A DNA stretch of 64,000 bases from Actinomycetes bacterium. GTDB lineage: Bacteria; Actinomycetota; Acidimicrobiia; Acidimicrobiales; Poriferisodalaceae. Made by a program: the position numbers and the translations under genes. The DNA is taken from positions 1 through 64,000 of the forward strand of contig JAAETH010000149.1 in NCBI GenBank assembly GCA_024228575.1, written 5' to 3'. This document shows positions 51,675 to 60,466 of this stretch, in pieces. Positions within the stretch are counted from its first letter, which is position 1; the number at the start of each line of letters is the position of its first letter. The notes under the pieces are model-generated. The model was not told the origin of the DNA. It searched no databases and saw only the letters and a list, made by a program, of their open reading frames with translations.

Positions 51675-52813
51675 ACGACAGTCACGAGAACCCGAGGCAG
51701 GTGGCGTTGCGTGCCCTCCTGCGAATCGACGGTGGAGAGCGGTCGGGTCCGGTGCTGGCCGACGAGCTCGGAACCGCCTCACTCGATCAGCGGGATCGTG
51801 CGTTCGTCACCAATCTCGTCCAGGGCACCACACGGATGCAACGTGCGTGTGACTACCTCCTCGAGCCACACCTGAAGAGGCGTCCCGATGACACCGTCAG
51901 GCAGCTGTTGCGCGTAGGTGTCTTCCAAATGGTGTGGCTGAACACCCCACCTCACGCGGCGGTCAGCGCCACGGTCGAGGCCGGTCCGCGCCGGGCGAGC
52001 GGTTTTGTCAACGCGGTTCTCCGAAAGGTGGCAGCCGGTCTTCCTTATGGCCACTCGACTTGGCCATCGCCCGCGGTCGAGCTGTCATACCCCGACTGGA
52101 TCGTCCAACGGTTGACGAACGACCTCGGATCCGACGCGATCGCCGCACTGCGGTCGATGAACGATGCCGAACGTCCCGGTCCGCGCGCCGATGGCTTCGT
52201 GCAGGGGCTCGCCTCTCGTTGGGTCGTCGACGAGGTCGATGTTTCGTCGGGCGATCTCGTCGCCGATGTGTGCGCTGCCCCAGGTGGCAAGTCAACCGGA
52301 TTGGCCGCCGCCGGTGCCACCGTTGTGGCTGGCGAGATCGCCGATGCGAGGATCGACGTTCTGGCGTCGACCCTCGCTCAGTATGGCCAGAACAAGGTGA
52401 TGGCAGTCCGGACCGACGCCGGGAAGCCACCATTTCGGCCAGCGGCATTCGACCGCGTGTTGATCGATGCACCCTGCAGTGGCCTGGGGGCCCTCGGCCG
52501 ACGATCGGACGCCCGCTGGCGGGCGCGTTCCAGAGATGTTGCCCGACTCGCCGCGGTGCAACGACGTTTGCTCGCAGCGTCGGCCGAGCTCGTCAAGCCC
52601 GGTGGCGTACTCGTGTTTGCGGTCTGCACGGTCACATCCGATGAGACGGCGGGGGTCATCGACAACTTCAGCGATGCGAGGTTCGAGCCGGTGCCACTCG
52701 TCTATGCGGACAGGTGGCGCCCTCTCGGCGAGCGCTCGAACGCCGGCCTGTTGTTGCCCCAAGACCGGGGAACGGACGGCATGGCGGTCGTTCGCTGGCA
52801 GCGGACCAGTTGA
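51671..52813 (+). CDS. rsmB: 16S rRNA (cytosine-5) methyltransferase RsmB (Sun)
   Basis: RsmB methylates C967 of 16S rRNA. The 380-residue protein has a NusB-like N-terminal domain (RQVALRALLRIDGGERSG, QRDRAFVTNLVQGTTR), the SAM loop VCAAPGGKSTGLAAAGA, the catalytic motif IDAPCSGLGALGRRSD and the second Cys in FAVCTVTSDET. It is somewhat shorter than the ~430-residue E. coli form. ATG 51671 overlaps the fmt stop. Confidence 0.92.
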   Translation: MNDSHENPRQVALRALLRIDGGERSGPVLADELGTASLDQRDRAFVTNLVQGTTRMQRACDYLLEPHLKRRPDDTVRQLLRVGVFQMVWLNTPPHAAVSATVEAGPRRASGFVNAVLRKVAAGLPYGHSTWPSPAVELSYPDWIVQRLTNDLGSDAIAALRSMNDAERPGPRADGFVQGLASRWVVDEVDVSSGDLVADVCAAPGGKSTGLAAAGATVVAGEIADARIDVLASTLAQYGQNKVMAVRTDAGKPPFRPAAFDRVLIDAPCSGLGALGRRSDARWRARSRDVARLAAVQRRLLAASAELVKPGGVLVFAVCTVTSDETAGVIDNFSDARFEPVPLVYADRWRPLGERSNAGLLLPQDRGTDGMAVVRWQRTS

Positions 52814-52832
52814 TCTTCGTGCCCTTGCCGCC

Positions 52833-54020
52833 GTGACCGACCGAGTTCCGCACCTGAACACCCGCCTACAGGGATTTGGCACGACGATCTTCGCCCAGAT
52901 GTCTGCTCTCGCTGCTGAGACCGAGTCGGTCAACCTCGGCCAAGGGTTTCCCGACACCGATGGACCCGCGAGTGTCATCGAGGCAGCGATCGCTGCCATG
53001 AGGGCTGGACACAACCAATACCCACCCGTGCCTGGTGTCGCCGCGTTGCGTCAGGCCATCGCTCGCCACCAGAAGCGGTTCTACGACCTCGCCTACTGCG
53101 CGGAAACCGAGATCCTTGTGACGACGGGCGCAACCGAGGCAATCGCGGCGACGATGCTGGCGCTGCTCGAGGTCGGTGACGAGGTTGTCACGTTCGAACC
53201 CTGGTACGACAGCTACGGCGCGTCGATTGCGATGGCGGGAGGTTTCAAGCGTGTTGTCACACTGCGGCCCCCGCAATACAACTTCGATCCCGTCGAACTC
53301 GAACGGGCGATCAACGCGAAGACCAGGATCATCCTGTTGAATACCCCGCACAATCCGACCGGAAAGGTGTTCAGCAGGAGAGAACTCGAGATGGTTGCCG
53401 AGCTGTGTGTGCGACACGATCTGATCGCCGTGACCGACGAGGTCTACGAACACCTGGTGTTCGACGGTGAACACATTCCCCTGGCCTCGTTGCCAGGGAT
53501 GCGCGACCGAACCGTGACCATCAGCTCTGGCGGCAAGACCTTCAGCTTCACGGGCTGGAAGATCGGCTGGGTGTGTGCGCCGGCCCCTCTCGTGGCCGCC
53601 GTGCGCACCTCGAAGCAGTTTCTCACCTTCGTCAGTGGCCCTCCGTTTCAACATGCCATTGCCACCGCCCTCGATCTCGACGACGACTACTACGCCGGAC
53701 TTCTCGCCGACATGCGCCACAAGCGCGATCTCTTGTCCGACGGGCTCGAGCGGGTCGGATTCGAGGTGTTCCGACCGCAGGGGACATATTTCGTCAATAC
53801 CGATATCACTCCGCTCGGAGGCACAGACGGCGTCGAGTTCTGCCTCGAACTTCCTGGGCGGGCCCAGGTCGTGGCCATCCCGACGCAGGTGTTCTACGAC
53901 AACGTCGATGAGGGTCGTTCACTCGTTCGTTTTGCCTTCTGCAAGCGCAACGAGGTGATAACCGAGGCAGTGGAGAGGTTGGCTCGCGTCGAGTGGGAAC
54001 CAAGACCCCGAACGGCGTGA
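52833..54020 (+). CDS. dapC: PLP-dependent class I aminotransferase, DapC-like
   Basis: The 395-residue fold-type I enzyme starts VTDRVPHLNTRLQGFGTTIFAQMSALA in pieces and has VNLGQGFPDTDGP, NQYPPVPGVAALRQAI, TTGATEAIAA, NTPHNPTGKVFS, TDEVYEHLVFDG and the PLP-binding Lys in SSGGKTFSFTGWKIGW. The closest pattern I recall is the actinobacterial succinyl-diaminopimelate aminotransferase DapC of lysine synthesis, but kynurenine or methionine aminotransferase (YbdL-like) is also possible. It begins 19 bases after rsmB at a GTG and ends convergently with the BTAD gene. Confidence 0.75.
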   Translation: MTDRVPHLNTRLQGFGTTIFAQMSALAAETESVNLGQGFPDTDGPASVIEAAIAAMRAGHNQYPPVPGVAALRQAIARHQKRFYDLAYCAETEILVTTGATEAIAATMLALLEVGDEVVTFEPWYDSYGASIAMAGGFKRVVTLRPPQYNFDPVELERAINAKTRIILLNTPHNPTGKVFSRRELEMVAELCVRHDLIAVTDEVYEHLVFDGEHIPLASLPGMRDRTVTISSGGKTFSFTGWKIGWVCAPAPLVAAVRTSKQFLTFVSGPPFQHAIATALDLDDDYYAGLLADMRHKRDLLSDGLERVGFEVFRPQGTYFVNTDITPLGGTDGVEFCLELPGRAQVVAIPTQVFYDNVDEGRSLVRFAFCKRNEVITEAVERLARVEWEPRPRTA

Positions 54021-54029
54021 GGAACGAAG

Positions 54030-54117
54030 GCCCGGGTGGCCAACGGTGGCTGCACCCGGGCGCTGTCGTGCCCGTGATCCGCTGACGTCCACCGGTCCTG
54101 TGCTCCGGCGTCAGCGG
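54030..54117. terminator. Two hairpins in the convergent gap
   Basis: GCCCGGGTG (54030-54038) pairs with CACCCGGGC (54053-54061), and CCGCTGACG (54079-54087) pairs with CGTCAGCGG (54109-54117). Both stems are perfect 9 bp. They probably serve as back-to-back terminators for the aminotransferase and BTAD genes. Neither has a long T-run. Confidence 0.6.
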
Positions 54118-54204
54118 TATGTGCGCAAACAACGCGCGAGGAGATTCTTGCTGAAGCCTCTCTCAGAAATCTCTCACCATCGCGGCCCGTGTGGCCGCCG
54201 TCCG

Positions 54205-57200
54205 TCACGATCGTCTGACGAGTGTGATGTCGCGGCGGGCGGTCGATTCGCTCACACCCAGAAGCGGAGCCAGCTGTGAGGCCGTCAGCTCGACTCCGAG
54301 TGTCGAGGCACTCCTGAGAGCGTCGGCTACGGCAAGCCTCCTCGCCGCTATGTCGGTGTGTGGTCCTGTCGAGACCTCGACGCGGTGCTCTCGACCTTTC
54401 TGGTCAACGACCTTGAGCCGCGGCTTGGCGCGGCGACGATCGGTCACCCGCCTCACGATCTCGGCGGTTGTTGCGCTCGGGGCAACACAGTCGATGAGCG
54501 GGTTGAATGGTTCGAAGGTGCGTATCACCGAACTCCATGCCCTGTCGAGGGCTGCCTCCGCATCGCCTTGTCGTCCCTGGGCCTCGGCAAGGCGCAGGCT
54601 GGCCAGTTCGAGTTCGGGATACGAACCGAACGCCGGTCGCAGCATCAGGCCGAGGATCATTTGGCTGGCCGCCTCCTCGCGGCCGAGCCTGACGAGCAGG
54701 TCGGCCCGCATTGCGCCCGCCCTTCTCCTGTCGCCCAGCTGTGATCGGGGCAGTCGATCGAGCACCGAAAGAGCCTGCTCGAATTCGCCCATGGCGGTGA
54801 GTAGGCGAGCGTGCCACAGGACAGGTTCGGGCCGGCGATGGTCGGAATGGTGACGCCGCAGCGCCCTGTCGTACTCGGACAGCAGGCGATCGGCCTTGTC
54901 GAGGTCGCCGTTGTTCATCGCGATGAGGGCTCGGGGACCGGCTTCGGTCCCCGGTGCGATGTCGGGGGCCGTACCGTTCCTCAGGATCGGCATCGATTCC
55001 GCGACAAGTGCCTCGACCCGCTCGGCATCGCCGGTCAGTTCTGCGAGCTGGGAGGCCAGAATGCGCCGGGATTCGGCGACGTTCAGGTCGAGAATCGGTT
55101 CGGACTCCGAACGGGCGATGGTCTGCTCGAAGCCGGTGATCGCTGCGCCTCGCAGTCCGACGGTTGCGAGGGCCTCACAATGTGAGTTCGCAGCGTCGAC
55201 CACCGACCCGAACATCGAGTTGGCGCCGGCCTCGGTGACGATTGCCGCCAACATCTCGGTTCCACGTTCGGGTTCTTCGGACAGGAGGCTCGCTGCCGCC
55301 ATGGCCCTGAATCTGAACGCCGACTCGTAGCGCCCAGCCTCTGTCGCAATGAGCGCACCTTCTTCAGCGGCCACGTGAATTCGTGGGTTCCCGATGTCGA
55401 ATGTCAGCAGCTGTGCCGCTTCGGCGTCGAGCAAGACCATCCTGGTATCGGGTTCGGTAGGAGTCTCGGCCCATGCATCGCGCAGGGTTGCCGCGGCCGC
55501 AGCCACGCTGCCGCCGAGCATATGGGTCCGTGCTGCAGCGGCGAGGACACGAGCGCGGATCTCGGAGTCGTCGGTCGATTCGAGAGCGGCCAGGACGGTC
55601 AGCTTCGCATCGTCTACCTTGCCCGACCTGGCCAGATGGGCGATTCGTCTGTCGGCCAACTCAAGTGTGGCAGCTGGTCCGAAGCGAGCGTCGAGAAGGG
55701 TGAGGAGTCGTTCGCTGAGCGGCAGGTCTCGGCGGACCTCGGCGCACCGCTGGAGCTCCATCAAGAGCTGATCGAGGCGATCGTCGTCGGAGTCGCTGGC
55801 ACACTCAAGAGCCCGATCAACCGCATCTACCGCCTCGTGTAGGACCCCTTGGCGGCGAGCCGACTCGGCGGCTGTGACCCACCAGCCGAAAGCGGCAGCG
55901 GGCTGAGCCGACGACGTCAGGTGAACGGCGACGCGCGATGCTGCTTCGCCGCGGTCGATGAGAGTGGCAGCGATCTTGCGGTGCATCTGGCTACGGTGGT
56001 CGTTCGACATCGCGTCGTAGACGGTCGCAGCGAGCACTCGATGCACCAAAGCGGCAGCGTTCGACGGGGACCGCTCGGTGAGAACCCGTCCGAGCTGGTT
56101 CGTCTCGAGCTCGTCGAGGGCGTCGAGTATCTCGCCGCCGCCCAAACCGACGATGTCTTCGATGGCATCGATGGCGAGTGCGTCGCCCGAAACTGCCAAC
56201 AGCTCGAAGACCAGTCGTGAGTTGGGAGTCAGATCTTCGATCCGTCTGTCGAGGTGATCTCGGAACCTCTCCCAGATGCCCGCGTCGATTGTGTCGGGAA
56301 TCCGGTCCTGACCAAGATCGCGGAGCAGCCCGAGGGTCTGGGTGGCGAGATAGGGATTGCCCCCGGTCGCTTCCTCCAGCTCCGAGGCGAGCTTCGCCTG
56401 ACGTGTCGTAGGCAGGGTGGCAGCGACGAGCTGTTCGAGATCGTTCGTTGTGAGTGGCCCAAGACTGAGTCGCCTCGATGAGTCGAGGGCGTCGAGGGAA
56501 CGAACCGCTGACCATGTCGCCGGTCGCTGATGGATCTCCTTGTGCCGGTAGGCCAACACGATCGCCAGGCGTTTGGTGTCGATCGACCTGGCCAACTCGA
56601 ATACGAGGTCGATCGAAGGATCGTCGATGGCGCCGGCCTCGTCGAGGATGATGGCCAGCGGCTGCGACTCCGACAAGACCGCGATCGTTTGTATCAGAGC
56701 GGCCCGGTCGGCATCGCTGCCGGTCGCAGGGTTTTGGCTTCCGAGGTGTTTCGGATCTGCGACAAGATCCTCCATGTCCGCGAGCTCTGGGAAGAGCCCG
56801 ATGAGTGACTCCTGTAGGCGTTCCGACACACGTGTCCGCAGGCGGCGGGCGTCGATGGGCGACAACACCGAACGGATCGCAGCGACGAGTGTTGCCAGAT
56901 CACCCTCGACGGCGAGGGCGCGCGCGATCCTGATGCCTCTCCATTCGGCATCGTTGGCAAACTCGTCGAGGAGTCTCGTCTTCCCGGTCCCGGCATCGCC
57001 CTCCACCAACACGAATCGCCCGGTACCCACCGTCAGGTCGTCGGCTACCGCGATCAGCGACGCACGTTCGCTGGCCCGACCGACCATCGTTGCCGAGGCG
57101 GCTCTGTGGTGCAGCGGGTCTGAGCCGCCCTGTCTCGAGCTGACGATCTCGTCGCGTAGAGCGAGGGTCTCGAGATCGGGTTCGATGTTCAGTTCTTGAT

Positions 57201-57891
57201 CGAGAATCTCGCAGCACGCGTCCCAGGCGGCGAGTGCTGCGTTCGGACGCCCATTCAACATCTCGAGTCGCATCAGCCGACGATGGGACTCCTCGGAGAG
57301 CGGATCGAGCGCTACCAGACGATGGGCCATCGGTCTGGCTTCGTCGTAGGCGCCGCGAGCGGTTCGCAGCTCGACCAGCCGGTCGAACACGCCCAGGGCC
57401 ATGTCCTTGTAGTTGCGTCTCGGAGCCATGAGCCAGTCGTCGAACACACCATCGAGAAGATCGCCGCCATACAGGCTTGCAGCGAGCTCGAGTGCGTCGT
57501 GCTCGGCCGCGGAGCCACGCCGGGCGGCGCCTGCTGCTGCCACCATTTCGGTGAACAGCTCGACATCGGTCTCGAGTTGACATGTGCCGTTCTCGCTCGC
57601 CCGTCTGAGTCCCAGCAACTGGTTTGAGAACTCGATCAGATCGTCGGCCCCGACCTTTTCGAGGGTGTTTCTCAGCCGCCAGAGTTCCTGGCTGAGCTGC
57701 TTTCGTCCCCTGGCCTCTTCCGGGAGGTCGGGCCACAGGGTGTGGATCAGCGTCGATCGGCTCGACGGGCCTGGATTCAGAAGGAGGATGGCGAGCAGGT
57801 CCTGCGCTCGTCGCGATGCCGGCGCGGCGACCCGTTGGCCGTCGAGCTCGAGCACCATTGCTCCGAGCAGTCGCACCGTCAGCATTGCCAT
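54205..57891 (-). CDS. Large BTAD/AAA ATPase transcriptional regulator with C-terminal HTH
   Basis: The 1228-residue protein belongs to the SARP/AfsR-like group. Residues ~1-100 form a winged helix (VRLLGAMVLELDGQRV, SRRAQDLLAILLLNPG, LWPDLPEEARGRKQLSQEL), ~110-250 the BTAD helical domain (PMAHRLVALDPLSEESHRRLMRLE in pieces), and ~265-650 a STAND-type ATPase with Walker A GDAGTGKT (298-305) and IILDEA. A long TPR-like part follows (~650-1130). The last ~35 residues (TASQLAPLLGVSESTARRDITLV) form a second helix-turn-helix. It probably controls transcription in response to an unknown signal. No biosynthetic cluster is adjacent. Confidence 0.85.
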   Translation of the reverse strand: MAMLTVRLLGAMVLELDGQRVAAPASRRAQDLLAILLLNPGPSSRSTLIHTLWPDLPEEARGRKQLSQELWRLRNTLEKVGADDLIEFSNQLLGLRRASENGTCQLETDVELFTEMVAAAGAARRGSAAEHDALELAASLYGGDLLDGVFDDWLMAPRRNYKDMALGVFDRLVELRTARGAYDEARPMAHRLVALDPLSEESHRRLMRLEMLNGRPNAALAAWDACCEILDQELNIEPDLETLALRDEIVSSRQGGSDPLHHRAASATMVGRASERASLIAVADDLTVGTGRFVLVEGDAGTGKTRLLDEFANDAEWRGIRIARALAVEGDLATLVAAIRSVLSPIDARRLRTRVSERLQESLIGLFPELADMEDLVADPKHLGSQNPATGSDADRAALIQTIAVLSESQPLAIILDEAGAIDDPSIDLVFELARSIDTKRLAIVLAYRHKEIHQRPATWSAVRSLDALDSSRRLSLGPLTTNDLEQLVAATLPTTRQAKLASELEEATGGNPYLATQTLGLLRDLGQDRIPDTIDAGIWERFRDHLDRRIEDLTPNSRLVFELLAVSGDALAIDAIEDIVGLGGGEILDALDELETNQLGRVLTERSPSNAAALVHRVLAATVYDAMSNDHRSQMHRKIAATLIDRGEAASRVAVHLTSSAQPAAAFGWWVTAAESARRQGVLHEAVDAVDRALECASDSDDDRLDQLLMELQRCAEVRRDLPLSERLLTLLDARFGPAATLELADRRIAHLARSGKVDDAKLTVLAALESTDDSEIRARVLAAAARTHMLGGSVAAAAATLRDAWAETPTEPDTRMVLLDAEAAQLLTFDIGNPRIHVAAEEGALIATEAGRYESAFRFRAMAAASLLSEEPERGTEMLAAIVTEAGANSMFGSVVDAANSHCEALATVGLRGAAITGFEQTIARSESEPILDLNVAESRRILASQLAELTGDAERVEALVAESMPILRNGTAPDIAPGTEAGPRALIAMNNGDLDKADRLLSEYDRALRRHHSDHRRPEPVLWHARLLTAMGEFEQALSVLDRLPRSQLGDRRRAGAMRADLLVRLGREEAASQMILGLMLRPAFGSYPELELASLRLAEAQGRQGDAEAALDRAWSSVIRTFEPFNPLIDCVAPSATTAEIVRRVTDRRRAKPRLKVVDQKGREHRVEVSTGPHTDIAARRLAVADALRSASTLGVELTASQLAPLLGVSESTARRDITLVRRS

Positions 57892-57897
57892 CCGCCA

Positions 57898-57903
57898 AAA
57901 CTA
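57898..57903 (-). promoter_or_regulatory. -10-like hexamer TAGTTT before the BTAD gene
   Basis: On the minus strand TAGTTT ends 6 bases before ATG 57891, with no Shine-Dalgarno sequence. It is a probable leaderless promoter, divergent from that of the MoaB-like gene. Confidence 0.4.
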
Positions 57904-57942
57904 CGACATGTTCGGGCTGCCGCACACCCCTGAGGTCGGCGA

Positions 57943-57948
57943 TAACCT
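57943..57948 (+). promoter_or_regulatory. -10-like hexamer TAACCT before the MoaB-like gene
   Basis: TAACCT lies 7 bases before GTG 57956, matching the leaderless pattern and favouring that start over ATG 57908. Confidence 0.4.
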
Positions 57949-57955
57949 GCGCCGT

Positions 57956-58480
57956 GTGGCACACCATCACGACGAACCCGGCTCCAGAGCGCACAACTCG
58001 ACGCACGCCGACCTGCTCGATGCCAAGGTGTTGACGGTCTCGGACGGTGTTGTTTACGGGGTACGCGAGGACAGGAGCGGCGAGGCGTTGGCAGCGGCGG
58101 TCGAGCGCGCCGGGTTCAGGGTGGTCGAGCGTGGTGTCACCTCGGACGGAACCGATGAGGTCGCGGCTGCGCTTGGGTCGATGGTCGATGGGTTCGCCGG
58201 CATCGTCGTCACCACCGGGGGAACCGGTTTCACATCGCGCGATCTGACACCGGAGGGAACGCGCAAGGTCATCGACCGCGAGGCTCCGGGCCTGGCCGAG
58301 GCCATGCGTCTGGTCAACCCACTCGGGCGGCTCAGCCGGGCGATAGCGGGAACGGCGGGAAACGCGATAGTCCTGAACACGCCGGGCAGCACGAAGGGGT
58401 GTGTCGAGTGTTTCGAGGCCGTCGCCGACGTCTTGCCCCATGCCGTGCGACTACTCAACGGCGATCCGACCGATCACTGA
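57956..58480 (+). CDS. MogA/MoaB-family molybdopterin cofactor protein
   Basis: The product binds and adenylylates molybdopterin in MogA, or is a close MoaB relative. It has LDAKVLTVSDGVVYGVREDRSG in pieces, the TTGGTGFTSRDLTPE signature, PLGRLSRAIAGTAGNAIVLNTPGS in pieces and a C-terminal ADVLPHAVRLLNGD. It is 174 residues from GTG 57956, while ATG 57908 would add 16. It is the only molybdenum-cofactor gene in view. It ends 1 base before ribD's upstream region. Confidence 0.85.
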   Translation: MAHHHDEPGSRAHNSTHADLLDAKVLTVSDGVVYGVREDRSGEALAAAVERAGFRVVERGVTSDGTDEVAAALGSMVDGFAGIVVTTGGTGFTSRDLTPEGTRKVIDREAPGLAEAMRLVNPLGRLSRAIAGTAGNAIVLNTPGSTKGCVECFEAVADVLPHAVRLLNGDPTDH

Positions 58481-58481
58481 C

Positions 58482-59468
58482 ATGAACCGCGACAGCGACC
58501 TCCGGTACATGTTGCAGGCCGTCGATGCTGCCGATGCGGTCAGAGGCAGCACGGCTCCGAACCCGTGGGTTGGTTGTGTCATCGTCACAGACGACGGCAC
58601 AACGTTCGAAGGGGCGACCGAACCACCTCCGGGACCCCACGCAGAGGTGATTGCCCTGCGGGCGGCGGCAGGGTCGGCAATCGGTGCAACTCTGTACACG
58701 ACACTCGAACCTTGTAGCCATCATGGGCGAACCGGGCCGTGCGCCCAGGCGGTCATCGATGCAGGTGTTGCCAGGGTCGTCGTGGCCGTCGGTGATCCAG
58801 ACCCCAAGGTCAGCGGAGGTGGTGTTGCTGCGCTGCGCTCGGCCGGCATCGAGGTCGAAGTCGGAGTTGGCGCGGACGTCGTGGCCGACCAACTCGGACC
58901 TTACATTCACCATCGGCGCACGGGACGGCCCTTTGTCACGCTGAAGATGGCCACATCCCTCGACGGCCGCACCGCCGCGCCCGACAAGTCATCGCAATGG
59001 ATCACCGGTCCCGAAGCAAGGACCGACGTACACCGGCTGAGGGCCAGATGCGACGGAGTTCTGGTTGGCGCGGGGACCATCAGGGATGATGATCCCTCGC
59101 TCGACGTCCGCCATGTTGCTGGAGTCGACCCTCGAAGGATCGTGTTGGGTACGGCGCCGATCTCGGCCAAGGTTCATCCGTGTATCGAGGTGGGCGGCCC
59201 TCTCGGCGACGTGCTCGACGAGCTCGGTGATGCCGGCATCGTCGATCTACTCGTCGAAGGAGGGGCCTCGGTGGCGCGATCGTTCCACGAGGCCGGGCTG
59301 GTCGATTGTTACGTGGTCTACATGGCACCAGTTCTGTTCGGTGGCGACGACGGCCGTCCCTTGTTCGCGGGACCCGGAGCGGCAACGATCGACGACGTTT
59401 GGCGCGGAAGACTCGTCGATGTCGCTCGACTCGGTGGCGATGTGCGTCTCACCGTCGAACCGAGGTGA
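58482..59468 (+). CDS. ribD: Riboflavin biosynthesis deaminase/reductase RibD
   Basis: RibD deaminates and then reduces the pyrimidine intermediate of riboflavin synthesis. The 328-residue product has the zinc deaminase site (GPHAEVIAL and LEPCSHHGRTGPC) and the reductase domain (VTLKMATSLDGRTAAPDKSSQWITG, GAGTIRDDDPSLDVR, LLVEGGASVARSFHEAGLVD in pieces). It is about 30-40 residues shorter than the E. coli enzyme, the loss being in the reductase half. Other rib genes are not adjacent. It begins one base after the MoaB-like gene's stop. Confidence 0.92.
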   Translation: MNRDSDLRYMLQAVDAADAVRGSTAPNPWVGCVIVTDDGTTFEGATEPPPGPHAEVIALRAAAGSAIGATLYTTLEPCSHHGRTGPCAQAVIDAGVARVVVAVGDPDPKVSGGGVAALRSAGIEVEVGVGADVVADQLGPYIHHRRTGRPFVTLKMATSLDGRTAAPDKSSQWITGPEARTDVHRLRARCDGVLVGAGTIRDDDPSLDVRHVAGVDPRRIVLGTAPISAKVHPCIEVGGPLGDVLDELGDAGIVDLLVEGGASVARSFHEAGLVDCYVVYMAPVLFGGDDGRPLFAGPGAATIDDVWRGRLVDVARLGGDVRLTVEPR

Positions 59469-59473
59469 CGCGG

Positions 59474-59479
59474 TACCTT
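59474..59479 (+). promoter_or_regulatory. -10-like hexamer TACCTT before the F420-type gene
   Basis: TACCTT ends 6 bases before ATG 59486, with no ribosome-binding site. It is a candidate leaderless promoter. Confidence 0.4.
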
Positions 59480-59485
59480 GGCGAC

Positions 59486-60403
59486 ATGGATATCGGCATC
59501 AACGGTTCTGGACTGCTCGCGTCACCAAATCTCGACGAGATCGTCGACGACATCGTCGCATCCGAAGACGCGGGGTTCTCGAGCTACTGGTTGGCTCAAA
59601 CAGGCCTGCTCGACGCACTCGGGACCCTCTCGCTCGCGGGCCGCGACACATCGTTGATCGAACTGGGCACGGCCGTGGTCCCGACCTGGCCTCGACATCC
59701 CCAGGCCCTTGCCGCCCAGGCCCTCACGACCCAGGCGGCAACCGGAGGGCGCACCATTCTGGGGATAGGCCTCGCCCATCAGCCGAGTGTCGAAGATCGC
59801 TGGAAGATGGCATGGGAGAGGCCGATCCGACACATCCTGGACTATCTGAACGTCCTCGATCCCCTTCTCTGCGAGGGATCGTCGGACTATGACGGCGACA
59901 TCTGGTCCTTCGAAGGCGGTGCCGTGCGGCCGACCGAGGATCCTCCCAAGGTCATGCTGGCCGCCCTCGGCGATCAGATGTTGCGGATCGCCGGCAGGCG
60001 TACGGACGGCACGATCTTGTGGTGCGTGGGCCCCAAGGCTCTCGCCCAGCAGATCGTGCCCAAGATCAACGATGCAGCGGCTTCGGTCGACCGCCCGGCT
60101 CCGCGGGTGGTGTGCAGCCTTCCCGTCGCCGTCACCGACGATCCGGCAGCGATGCGCGGTCTGGTCGGAGTGGTCCTGAAGGACTATGCCACTCTGCCCT
60201 CGTATCGAGCGATGCTCGACATCGAGGGTGTTCAAGGGGTCGAGGAGATCAGCCTCATCGGTTCAGAGGACGAGGTCCGCGAGGGATTGGCGACAATCGC
60301 CGAGAGCGGGGCGACCGACTTCACAGCCGTTGTGGTCGCATCAGATCCCGACGAGCGCGCACGCACCCTCGCGGTGCTCGGCGAGGCTCAAGCCAGCCGC
60401 TGA
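59486..60403 (+). CDS. LLM-class (luciferase-like) F420-dependent oxidoreductase
   Basis: The 305-residue TIM-barrel protein belongs to the actinobacterial LLM group: DIGINGSGLLASPNLDEIVDDI, AEDAGFSSYWLAQ-type EDAGFSSYWLAQTG, LGTAVVPTWPRHPQALAAQALTTQAATGGR in pieces, GIGLAHQPSVED, PKVMLAALGDQMLRIAGRRTDGTILWCVGP in pieces. The TWPRHP and ALG..ML..AG patterns are typical of TIGR03564-like F420 enzymes. The substrate is unknown. With the PPOX gene at 12.4 kb it suggests the cell makes F420. Confidence 0.82.
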   Translation: MDIGINGSGLLASPNLDEIVDDIVASEDAGFSSYWLAQTGLLDALGTLSLAGRDTSLIELGTAVVPTWPRHPQALAAQALTTQAATGGRTILGIGLAHQPSVEDRWKMAWERPIRHILDYLNVLDPLLCEGSSDYDGDIWSFEGGAVRPTEDPPKVMLAALGDQMLRIAGRRTDGTILWCVGPKALAQQIVPKINDAAASVDRPAPRVVCSLPVAVTDDPAAMRGLVGVVLKDYATLPSYRAMLDIEGVQGVEEISLIGSEDEVREGLATIAESGATDFTAVVVASDPDERARTLAVLGEAQASR

Positions 60404-60466
60404 CCGTCTGTATCTGACCTGGGTGAGCGTCTCGACGGATGCCGAAGGTGGGTGAGCCCGAATGGC

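Noticed and set aside
56900-58441. 513-residue minus-strand open frame beside the BTAD gene
   Set aside because: It is an Arg-rich out-of-frame shadow of the BTAD gene and antisense to the MoaB-like gene.
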